In this document: piece after piece, positions 28,084-35,153 of the stretch | Position numbering within the stretch: position 1 is the first letter of the stretch | How the letters are laid out: each line of letters begins with the position of its first letter | Source of the DNA: JAJRXK01 sp964593155 | GTDB taxonomy: Bacteria > Krumholzibacteriota > Krumholzibacteriia > JAJRXK01 | Reading direction: 5' to 3' | Assembly (NCBI GenBank): GCA_964593155.1 | Contig: CAZQHE010000014.1 | Location: 1 to 44,665, forward strand | DNA: 44,665 nt | Program-made: the position numbers and the translations under genes | The notes under the pieces: generated by a model | What the model saw: only the letters and a program-made list of their open reading frames with translations | Told to the model about the DNA's origin: nothing | The model's database searches: none

Positions 28084-29045
28084 CGTGCGTGCCCCTCTCC
28101 GTCGTCGTCCGGTCCGGGGCGCTCCCCGAAGCGCGTCAGGGCGATTCGATCGTCACGGGCGAAGGCCTCGCCGGCGCAGCCGGCGCACGGAGCGTCCCGA
28201 TTGATGCAGCTGCCCGCCCCTGAATTCCTGAGACGGACCTCGCAGTCGGCGAGGGTCACGGGGCCCAGGCAGCCGAGCTTGAACAGGCCACCCGGCTCGC
28301 CGGAGTCCCGTGCGAAGAACTGACGCTCGTAGTCGGCGAAGCGCTGACACTGGTCGTGCACGAGCCGCCCGTAGAACGCCACCGGCCGATCGAGTTCGTC
28401 GACCTTCGGCAGACCGACCCGGATCAGGTGCAGCAGCGTGCCCACGATCCAGTCCGGATGCGGCGGGCACCCGGGAACGCGGAGCAGCGGCGTGGTCACA
28501 CCCGCGGCCGCCAGCACCGCGGGTACGTCGCGCGCGCCGGTCGGATTGCCCGCGGCGGCGGGGATGCCACCGAAGGCCGCGCAGGTGCCCGCGGCGACCA
28601 CGGCGTGTGCTCGGTCGGCCGCGCGCACGACGAGCTCGCGGAGTGGCCGATCGCCGACCGTGCACGCCGACTCGAGCGTCTCGGGCAGGCTTCCCTCGAC
28701 CACCAGCACGAAGGGCCGGTCTCCGGCGATCCAGCTCTCGACGATCTCGATCCCCGGCGCGCCGGTGGCCGCCGACAGGGTCGGATGGTACTTGAGCGCG
28801 ACGCGGCGGGTGATCAGCTCCAGCGGGCCGGGGTCCTCGCTGTTGAGCAGCGAGATGCTGCAGCCGCTGCACGACTGGCCCTGCAGCCAGACCACCGGCG
28901 CGCGTCCTTCGAAGAGGTTCTCCGCCGCTTCGGCCAGGTCGGGCACCACCGAGGGGGCGAGCCCGAAGGCGACCGAGAGCTTGGCGGCCACCTCGAGGAA
29001 GTGTCGACGGGTGATGCGTTCGTCGGTGCCGATGCCGTGACTCAT
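28080..29045 (-). CDS. [NiFe] hydrogenase small subunit, Tat-exported, group 1-like
   Basis: 321 residues. Twin-arginine signal TRRHFLE (Arg13-Arg14) followed by a hydrophobic stretch. Proximal cluster ligands are Cys59 and Cys62 (CSGC), Cys154 (GTCAAFGG) and Cys193 (PGCPPHPDW). The distal cluster ligands His230 and Cys233 (VHDQC) and Cys259 (KLGC) are present, but the Cys normally six residues before the last one is Gly253 (GGLFKLGC). Medial ligands are Cys268, Cys287 and Cys290. There is no C-terminal membrane anchor, and no cytochrome b or other membrane partner is adjacent. The gene lies 12 nt after the large subunit, the reverse of the usual group 1 order, and overlaps the chemoreceptor by 4 nt. 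A periplasmic enzyme is inferred. Confidence 0.93.
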   Translation of the reverse strand: MSHGIGTDERITRRHFLEVAAKLSVAFGLAPSVVPDLAEAAENLFEGRAPVVWLQGQSCSGCSISLLNSEDPGPLELITRRVALKYHPTLSAATGAPGIEIVESWIAGDRPFVLVVEGSLPETLESACTVGDRPLRELVVRAADRAHAVVAAGTCAAFGGIPAAAGNPTGARDVPAVLAAAGVTTPLLRVPGCPPHPDWIVGTLLHLIRVGLPKVDELDRPVAFYGRLVHDQCQRFADYERQFFARDSGEPGGLFKLGCLGPVTLADCEVRLRNSGAGSCINRDAPCAGCAGEAFARDDRIALTRFGERPGPDDDGEGHAR

Positions 29046-29057
29046 CGTGGCCTCTCC

Positions 29058-30566
29058 TCAGTGGACGGCGCAGGCGAGACAGGGGTCGTACGAACGCACG
29101 ATCCGCATGGCCTCGATCGGGTGGTCGGGATCGGCGACCCGGACGCCACGCAGCGACGCCTCGACCGGGCCCTCGACGCCGTCGTCGTCGGCGGGCGAGC
29201 AGTTCCAGGTGGTCGGCACCACGCACTGGTAGGCGTCGATGCGCCGGTCGCGGATCGACATCCAGTGGCCGAGCGCACCACGCGGTGCCTCGACCAGGCC
29301 CACGCCACGGCCCTCGTCGCAGATCTCGAAGGGTGCGGTCGTGCGCGCCCCGGGCTCGAGTTCGGTGAGCCAGCCCTCGGCTGCCTCGATCAGCGCGAGG
29401 CTCTCGGCCAGGCGCGCTACGTGACGGCCCATCGCGGTGTTGGCATCGCTCGGATCGTGACCCAGGCGTCCCAGCAGTCGCTCCGCGTGCCGCACCATCG
29501 GGTGTTCCGGATCCACGGCCGTGGCCACCCGCAGGCGCGCCGCCGGACCGACCTCCACCGGACGCCGGTCGTAACGCGGGGCCTTGATCCACGAGTACGC
29601 ACCCTGCTTGTGCTCGTGCGCGCGCGTCTCGCCGGACGTCGGGTGCACGCCCGAGGCGCCGTCGATGTAGGAGTGGAGGTTGTCCTCGGTGATGCGGGTG
29701 TCGTCGAACTCCACCGGCCGTCCGTCGAGGATCACCCCGCGCGGGTAGAAGGTCGAACCATCGTCGAGTTCGAGCCCGCCGTAGGCCATCAGGTCGTCGC
29801 CCGCGCGGCCCAGTTCGAAGTACTCGTCGAAGGCGCGCCCGAGCGCGACGACGTCGTCGACCCAGGCATGGTGGACGAAGTCGCGCACCTCGCGCAGACG
29901 CGAGGCGTAGGCCTCGGCACGCCGCACGTCGACGCCGCCGGTCACGCCCGTCGGTACCAGGCCGTTGGCGTGCGGCATCTTCCCCGCGAACAGTGCGATC
30001 ATCTCGTGCAGTGTGCGCCGCATGCCGAGGGCGGCACCGTAGTTCTGCAGGGCGCGCACGTTGGCAGTCACGCCCGAGAGGTAGGTCCCGTCCGGACGCG
30101 GCAGCAACGGCGCCACCGGATGCGGTGTTCCGCTGTTGAGTTCCTCGCGCGCCCAGCGCGCCAGGGCGACGGTGTCGGGATCGTCGCCGTCGTAGTCGAG
30201 CAGGGCCGTCACGTCGACGAAGTCGAGTGCGGCGAGCTGGTAGAAGTGGACGATGTGCGACTGCAGGGTGTTGGCCACCAGCAGCAGGTTGCGCAGGATC
30301 CGTCCGTTGCGCGGGGGACGCACGCCGTAGGCCTGTTCCTGCGCGATGCTCGCGGCGATGCCGTGCGAGATCGGGCAGACCCCGCAGATCCTCTGCGTGA
30401 CGAGCTGGGCGTCCATGGGATCGCGCCCGGTGAGGATCTGCTCGAAGCCCCGGAACATCTCGCCCGAGCTGCGGGCGGCGACGACTCGGCGCCCTTCGAC
30501 GTCGAGACGGATCTTCAGGTGACCTTCGATACGGCTGACCGGGTCGACGACGACGGTGTTGGGCAT
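29058..30566 (-). CDS. [NiFe] hydrogenase large subunit, encoded without C-terminal extension
   Basis: 502 residues. VDPVSRIEGHLKI (Glu14) and the L1 motif RICGVCPISH (Cys61, Cys64) supply the N-terminal Ni ligands; the C-terminal L2 motif DPCLACAVH (Cys496, Cys499) supplies the others. The reading frame ends exactly after this His, where standard hydrogenase precursors continue for about 15 or more residues that a dedicated endopeptidase removes. Thus no proteolytic maturation is needed, as reported for regulatory hydrogenases (HoxC/HupV). No hyp genes or maturation protease are in the window. ATG 30564-30566 was chosen from the family N-terminus. It is the first gene of a large-small-chemoreceptor operon. 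Confidence 0.95.
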   Translation of the reverse strand: MPNTVVVDPVSRIEGHLKIRLDVEGRRVVAARSSGEMFRGFEQILTGRDPMDAQLVTQRICGVCPISHGIAASIAQEQAYGVRPPRNGRILRNLLLVANTLQSHIVHFYQLAALDFVDVTALLDYDGDDPDTVALARWAREELNSGTPHPVAPLLPRPDGTYLSGVTANVRALQNYGAALGMRRTLHEMIALFAGKMPHANGLVPTGVTGGVDVRRAEAYASRLREVRDFVHHAWVDDVVALGRAFDEYFELGRAGDDLMAYGGLELDDGSTFYPRGVILDGRPVEFDDTRITEDNLHSYIDGASGVHPTSGETRAHEHKQGAYSWIKAPRYDRRPVEVGPAARLRVATAVDPEHPMVRHAERLLGRLGHDPSDANTAMGRHVARLAESLALIEAAEGWLTELEPGARTTAPFEICDEGRGVGLVEAPRGALGHWMSIRDRRIDAYQCVVPTTWNCSPADDDGVEGPVEASLRGVRVADPDHPIEAMRIVRSYDPCLACAVH

Positions 30567-30711
30567 GGTGGACGATCCTCGCCTGCACGCGGGTCGACGG
30601 CCGCAGCCGTGCGCCCCACGACGTTCGGAACACCGCGACAACGGACGTGTCGCACCTCGAAGGCAGGAATCGTCAAAACGTTCATCGAGCTTGAGACACG
30701 ACTGCAGTGGA

Positions 30712-30727
30712 AGCGTGATCGGCGCCA
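30712..30727 (-). promoter_or_regulatory. Weak sigma54-like element upstream of the hydrogenase operon
   Basis: Minus strand TGGCGCCGATCACGCT keeps the invariant GG-N10-GC and 8 of 12 consensus positions of a -24/-12 promoter, about 145 nt upstream of the large-subunit ATG. The 235-nt gap (30567-30801) shows no convincing sigma70 promoter. Weak evidence. Confidence 0.2.
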
Positions 30728-30801
30728 CGAATCGTCGTTTCGCGGCGGTTCACGGGGATCGGAGCGGGCGTCGCACCCGCGAACGGCCGGCGTGAAATCG
30801 T

Positions 30802-31560
30802 TCACGACCGCTGTCGCCATGCCTCCACCGTGTCCAGCATCGCAGGCTCGCCCGGCGCCGCCGGAGCGAGCACGGTCCCGAAGCCCGCCGCACGCGCGGC
30901 GTCGGCGGTCGTCGATCCCATGCACGCGGCGGTCAACGCGAGCACGCGTGATCGCTCGGCCGGCTCCGTCGTGCCGACGAACTCCACCGCCGACGGGCTG
31001 TAGAAGGCCACGACGTCCAGCCCTTCGAGGACGGGACGCACCGTGGCGGGCAGGCCGTCGGTCACCACGGTCCGGTGGACGACCACGTCGAGGACGTCGC
31101 GTCCCGCCTCGCGCAGCACCCGCCCGAGTGCTTCGCGCCGACGGTCGCTGCTGGCGAGCACGAACGACCGCGGAGCGTCGGCACGTTCCAGGAGTTCCCG
31201 GGCGAAGGCTTCCCCGGTCGCGTGTGCGCCCACGTGACGCAGGTCGAAGCCGGCCGCACGAGCGCGTTCCGCCGTCGCCTCGCCGATCGCCGCCACCGGC
31301 CACGGCACGCCGTCGGCCCGTCGCACGTCGAAGGACAGAACCAGGTTGGTCACCGCCCGGGGGCTCGGCAGCACGATCCACGGAGAGTCGAGTGCCGCGA
31401 TCCGCGCACGGTCGGCGTCGTCGAGCGCACGGGGTTCGACGATCGCCGTCGGCGCGACGACCACCTGCGCCCCGCGTTCGCTCCACGCGGCGGCCGATGC
31501 GGTGTCGTGGGGTTCGGGGCGGGTGAGCCAGACGCGCAGTCCGGCGAGCGGGGCGCTCAC
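30802..31560 (-). CDS. hemD: Uroporphyrinogen-III synthase
   Basis: 252 residues. Cyclises hydroxymethylbilane to uroporphyrinogen III. HemD proteins are weakly conserved; here the start LAGLRVWLTRPEP, the hinge region LPSPRAVTNLV, FVLASSDRRREALG and the second-domain FYSPSAVEFV with CMGSTTADAARAAGF match the family. The GTG start overlaps the hemA stop (GTGA). The frame continues open upstream inside hemA but that is not coding. hemC, which makes its substrate, is not in this operon. Confidence 0.88.
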   Translation of the reverse strand: MSAPLAGLRVWLTRPEPHDTASAAAWSERGAQVVVAPTAIVEPRALDDADRARIAALDSPWIVLPSPRAVTNLVLSFDVRRADGVPWPVAAIGEATAERARAAGFDLRHVGAHATGEAFARELLERADAPRSFVLASSDRRREALGRVLREAGRDVLDVVVHRTVVTDGLPATVRPVLEGLDVVAFYSPSAVEFVGTTEPAERSRVLALTAACMGSTTADAARAAGFGTVLAPAAPGEPAMLDTVEAWRQRS

Positions 31561-32825
31561 CGGCGCTCCCGCGGCTCCAGACCGAAGAGGGAGCGGAAGT
31601 CGCGCAGCTGCTCGTCGGGGTCGCTCTCGAGCACGCGACGCTTGAGTTCGGTGGTCGGGCAGTGGAGCACCTTGTTCAGCAGACGACGCGTGACGCGGTC
31701 GACCAGCTCGAGGTCGGCGTCGTCGCCGAGCTTGTTGCGGATCGCCTCGACCTCGGCCTGGCGCACGCACTCGAGCTGCTTGCGCAGGTCGTTCAGCGTG
31801 GGCACCGCTGCTCGCGCACGGTACCACTGCACGAAGTGACGCACCTGGTCGTCGACGATCTCCTCGGCTTTCAGGGCCTCCGCGCGTCGGCTGTCCTCGT
31901 CGTCGAGAACGAGCTTCTGCAGGTCGTCGACGTCGTAGACGAACAGACCCGGGATCTTCGCCACGTCGTCGTGCACGTTCCGCGGCACCGCGAGGTCGAT
32001 CACGAACAGGGTACGGCGGCCGGCTTCCTTCAGGGCGGCCTTCACCCGCGGCTCGGTCAGGACCGGATCGGGCGAATGGACCGCGGTGACGACGATGCCG
32101 ACCTCGCTGAGGTGGTCGTCGAGCTGGTCCCAGGGCACCACCGACGCGTTCAGTTCGTGGGCGAGCGTCTCGGCGCGCGAGCGCGTGCGATTGCACACGC
32201 GCAGATCGCGCACGCCGAACATCTGCAGATGGCGCGCGGTGCGCGCGCCCGTGTCGCCGGCGCCGATCAACAACACGGACTGGTCGGCCAGGTCGTCGAA
32301 GATCTTGCGCGACAGGCTGACCGCCGCCGACGCGACCGAGACCGCGCCCTCGCTGATCTGTGTGTCCGTGCGCACGCGCTTGCCGCAGGCAACGGCTTCG
32401 TCGAAGGCCCGGTGGAGCACCTCGCGCGACAGGGCGTGGTCCTTGGCCCAGTCGTGCGCGTCGCGGACCTGCGACAGGATCTGGCCCTCGCCGAGGACCA
32501 TCGAGTCGAGACCACTGGCCACGCGGAAGAGGTGACGGACCGCGTCGTCCTCCTCGCGGAAGTACAGGGTGTCGGTCCAGCTGTTCGCCGGCACGCCGTG
32601 CAGTTCGGCGAGCATGGCGTCGATCCGGTCGCGGCCGCGATGGGGATCGTCGCTGACCGCGTAGATCTCCATGCGGTTGCAGGTCGACAGGACCGCGCTC
32701 TCGGTGATGAAGCGGTCGCACAGGAGCATCTCGCCCAGCGCGTCGCGCTTCTCGGGCGTCACGGCGAGCTTCTCGCGCAGCTCGACCGGTGCCGTCCGGT
32801 GGTTCTGTCCGAGCAGGCAGATCAC
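31557..32825 (-). CDS. hemA: Glutamyl-tRNA reductase
   Basis: 422 residues. First step of C5 tetrapyrrole synthesis: glutamyl-tRNA to glutamate-1-semialdehyde. N-terminal LLGQNHRTAPVELREKLA, catalytic Cys in LSTCNRMEIYAV, LGEGQILSQVRDA, NADPH-binding LLIGAGDTGARTA, VCNRTRSRAE, FVIDLAVPRNV and the dimerisation helices to the C-terminus. The GTG start at 32823-32825 overlaps the ccsA-like stop (GTGA), giving a chain of coupled genes ccsA-hemA-hemD. Confidence 0.96.
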   Translation of the reverse strand: MICLLGQNHRTAPVELREKLAVTPEKRDALGEMLLCDRFITESAVLSTCNRMEIYAVSDDPHRGRDRIDAMLAELHGVPANSWTDTLYFREEDDAVRHLFRVASGLDSMVLGEGQILSQVRDAHDWAKDHALSREVLHRAFDEAVACGKRVRTDTQISEGAVSVASAAVSLSRKIFDDLADQSVLLIGAGDTGARTARHLQMFGVRDLRVCNRTRSRAETLAHELNASVVPWDQLDDHLSEVGIVVTAVHSPDPVLTEPRVKAALKEAGRRTLFVIDLAVPRNVHDDVAKIPGLFVYDVDDLQKLVLDDEDSRRAEALKAEEIVDDQVRHFVQWYRARAAVPTLNDLRKQLECVRQAEVEAIRNKLGDDADLELVDRVTRRLLNKVLHCPTTELKRRVLESDPDEQLRDFRSLFGLEPRERR

Positions 32826-33655
32826 GAGGCACTCACCCCGAATCGATGCGCCGTGTCGAAGAACCAGGAGATGAGGACGATCCCCACCACCACCGAGGAA
32901 AAGGCCACGAGATTGCTCGCCGCCACGCGCTCCCCCTGCCAATCACGGCGACGGCGCAACAGCATGGCCGCCCCGTAGAGGATCCAGGTGAGCAGCGTCA
33001 CGCACTGCTTCGGGTCCCAGCTCCAGTACTCGCCCCAGGCGCGATGGGCGAGCAACGAACCGAGAACCATGCCGATCGTGAGGAAGACGAATCCCAGCCG
33101 CGTGGCGCGCCGGGTCATGCCGTCGAGTCCCTGCAGCGAAGGCAGGCGGCGCAGCAGCAGACCGGGCTTCTTGTCGCGCAGCTGGCGGTACTGTGCCAGA
33201 TAGGCCACCGACAACACTGCGCTGATCGCGAAGCCACTCATGGCGAGGATGATCGCCGAGGCGTGCGGGCCGTACAGGTGTTCGCGCAGGAGCGGTTCGA
33301 CCTCCTGGGCCGGTCCGACGGTGCTCGCCTTGATCATGAAGGCCACCACCAGCACGAGGGCGAAGGGACCGAGACCGCGCTCGTTCCCCCGGGCCTCCAG
33401 GTACAGGTAGACCAGGACCGTCGACAGGGCGACCAGCGAGAGCGACTCGCCCAGTCCGGTGGGCGGCCCGAAACCCCGGCCGAAGCCCAGCATGGCCAGA
33501 CCCAGCAGGTGTACCGCCGCGGCCACCCAGAGGGCCGCGCTCGCGCGCCGTCCCACGTCGGCCGCCCCCGCCCGGAACCACTGGACGTAGAACCCGAGCG
33601 AGACCCCGTAGAGAGCTGTGGCACCCCAGAACGGCAAGAGTCGTCCGAACTCCAC
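32822..33655 (-). CDS. CcsA/HemX-type cytochrome c assembly protein
   Basis: 277 residues, eight or so membrane helices. The haem-handling signature WGEYWSWDPKQ is present, with conserved His residues (AAAVHLLG, HASAIILAMSG, FFDTAHRFG). In this operon position the family is often called HemX; it either affects HemA level or forms part of system II cytochrome c synthesis, placing haem on CxxCH proteins outside the membrane. The latter is relevant because a c-haem chemoreceptor lies 5 kb away. GTG 33653-33655 has GAGGAGG upstream. Coupled to hemA by a 4-nt overlap. Confidence 0.85.
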   Translation of the reverse strand: MEFGRLLPFWGATALYGVSLGFYVQWFRAGAADVGRRASAALWVAAAVHLLGLAMLGFGRGFGPPTGLGESLSLVALSTVLVYLYLEARGNERGLGPFALVLVVAFMIKASTVGPAQEVEPLLREHLYGPHASAIILAMSGFAISAVLSVAYLAQYRQLRDKKPGLLLRRLPSLQGLDGMTRRATRLGFVFLTIGMVLGSLLAHRAWGEYWSWDPKQCVTLLTWILYGAAMLLRRRRDWQGERVAASNLVAFSSVVVGIVLISWFFDTAHRFGVSAS

Positions 33656-33751
33656 GCGGAGGGCCTCCTCACGATCCCAGCGGGATCGTCGGTACCCCGG
33701 ACCCTTCCGGGATACCGTGACTGAAATTAGGCCAACGGGACCCGGCCCGAC

Positions 33752-33766
33752 CACAACACTGTTGTG
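33752..33766. promoter_or_regulatory. 15-bp palindrome upstream of the ccsA-hemA-hemD operon
   Basis: CACAACACTGTTGTG is a perfect palindrome around one central base, about 97 nt upstream of the ccsA-like GTG and on the far side from SpoIIE. It is not followed by a T-run, so an operator is more likely than a terminator. The cognate regulator is unknown. Confidence 0.45.
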
Positions 33767-33831
33767 ATGCACGGCCACCAAGCGCCACTGATCGCCACCA
33801 GGGGCGACTCGTGGCCCAAGATGCTGTCAAA

Positions 33832-35061
33832 TCACTTGTTACGGCGAATGAGAACCACCGTCACGTCGTCGGACCAGGGCTGCTCCTCCCCGAAGGAACG
33901 CAGCTCCGCCAGAATCGTCCCCGGAATCTCGGCAAGAGCGGCTCCGTCGGCCAGGGCACGACGTGTGACCTCCTCGAAGCGCTCGAGGCCGAACTCCTCG
34001 TCGTCGAGGGGGCGGGTGCGCTCGACCACCCCATCGGTGTACAGCAGGAGGACGTCGCCGGGGTCCATGCGGACCAGCTCGCGCCGGTACTTGGCGTCGG
34101 CCAGCGGGCCCATCACGATCCCCGTGCTGCGCAGTTGCTCGGTGCGTCCGTCGGCCCGCAGCAGCAGCCCCGGATCGTGGCCCGCGTTCACGTACACGAA
34201 GTTCCCGCTCGGTTCGAGCTCGCCGTAGAACAGGCTGACGAAGCGGCTGGTCAGGCCACTGCGGTGGATCACCCGGTTCAGCCGCTGCATCACCGAGGCG
34301 ACCTTCAGGTCCTTCTCCACGCCCATGCGCAGGCCGGTGACCACGTCGCGCGCCTGCAGGGCGGCGGGCAGTCCGTGTCCCGACGCATCGCCCACGGCCA
34401 CGCCCATGAGGTGCTCGCCCACCGGCAGGAAGTCGTAGATGTCCCCGCCCACGGTTTCCGCGGGTTCCGACACACCGGCCAGCTCGAAACCCTCGAAGGG
34501 CGGCGTGGTCCGGGGCAGCAGACTGAGCTGGATGTCCTTGGCCTCGCGGATCTGCCCCTCGAGGCTCAGCTCCTTCAACCGGTGCGCGATCGCGTAGCGC
34601 AGCGTGTTCAGGGTGAGCATGACCTCGTTGACGTCGGCGCCCTCTTCGATCCCGAAGGCCGCGATGTACTCCCGATCCGGATCCAGGGCGAAGGCCGCCG
34701 AGGTCTGGACGCCCAGTCGGCCCTCGATGTCGCGGTCGAAGCGCTCGTCGTCGGGGAAGGTGTAGGTGACCCGTTCGTGGCTCAGCTCGGTGACGATCGG
34801 ATAGCTCGACGGCACGCGCTCGCCCAGCAGCGCGCGGCCGCGGGCGCCGAAGCTGCGCACGATCACGTAGTCGCCGTGGTCACGCCGGTACAGACGTCCG
34901 GACGAGATGCCCGTCTCCGCGCCCAGCACCTGGTCGCCGATCTGCGACAGGATGGTCGTGAGCATCGACTCGAGTCCCTGCTCCTCGTCGATCTGACGCA
35001 GGATGGACTCGAGCTCGCGGTAGAAGGTCTTGTGGCGGACCGCCGAGGTGTGTTCGGTCAC
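33832..35061 (-). CDS. GAF-domain SpoIIE/PP2C-type serine phosphatase
   Basis: 409 residues. The N-terminal about 165 residues look like a GAF sensor (LGAETGISSGRLYRRDHGDYVIVRS). The C-terminal PP2C domain (about 175-405) has LSLLPRTTPPFEGFELAG, VGGDIYDFLPV (first Asp), GDASGHGLPAAL (metal-binding Asp), GHDPGLLLR, LLLYTDGVVE and SDDVTVVLI. Such enzymes dephosphorylate anti-anti-sigma factors in partner-switching cascades, or other phosphoproteins. No STAS or anti-sigma gene is adjacent. GTG 35059-35061 is the likely start; the Shine-Dalgarno is weak. Confidence 0.92.
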   Translation of the reverse strand: MTEHTSAVRHKTFYRELESILRQIDEEQGLESMLTTILSQIGDQVLGAETGISSGRLYRRDHGDYVIVRSFGARGRALLGERVPSSYPIVTELSHERVTYTFPDDERFDRDIEGRLGVQTSAAFALDPDREYIAAFGIEEGADVNEVMLTLNTLRYAIAHRLKELSLEGQIREAKDIQLSLLPRTTPPFEGFELAGVSEPAETVGGDIYDFLPVGEHLMGVAVGDASGHGLPAALQARDVVTGLRMGVEKDLKVASVMQRLNRVIHRSGLTSRFVSLFYGELEPSGNFVYVNAGHDPGLLLRADGRTEQLRSTGIVMGPLADAKYRRELVRMDPGDVLLLYTDGVVERTRPLDDEEFGLERFEEVTRRALADGAALAEIPGTILAELRSFGEEQPWSDDVTVVLIRRNK

Positions 35062-35081
35062 CGGGTGTCACTCACTCCCGC

Positions 35082-35100
35082 GTGTTCCGTCGCGGAACAC
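35082..35100. repeat. Inverted repeat GTGTTCCG-TCG-CGGAACAC
   Basis: Perfect 8-bp arms with a 3-nt centre, in the 92-nt gap between the GWxTD and SpoIIE genes, 21 nt upstream of the SpoIIE GTG. No T-run. Related in its GTTCC/GGAAC arms to the palindromes at 18818-21116. Confidence 0.5.
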
Positions 35101-35153
35101 GTCGGCGCCTTGGTAGCAGCAAGGGAGCACCGCGGCAAGCCGCTGCCGCACGA

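Noticed and set aside
28356..31526. Plus-strand frame of about 1050 codons opposite the hydrogenase genes
   Set aside because: Antisense shadow; the minus strand carries all metal-ligand motifs of hydrogenase.
31561..32832. Possible HemD fusion with a long N-terminal domain
   Set aside because: The upstream frame lies inside hemA in another frame and is Arg/Pro-rich; hemD starts at the GTG overlapping the hemA stop.
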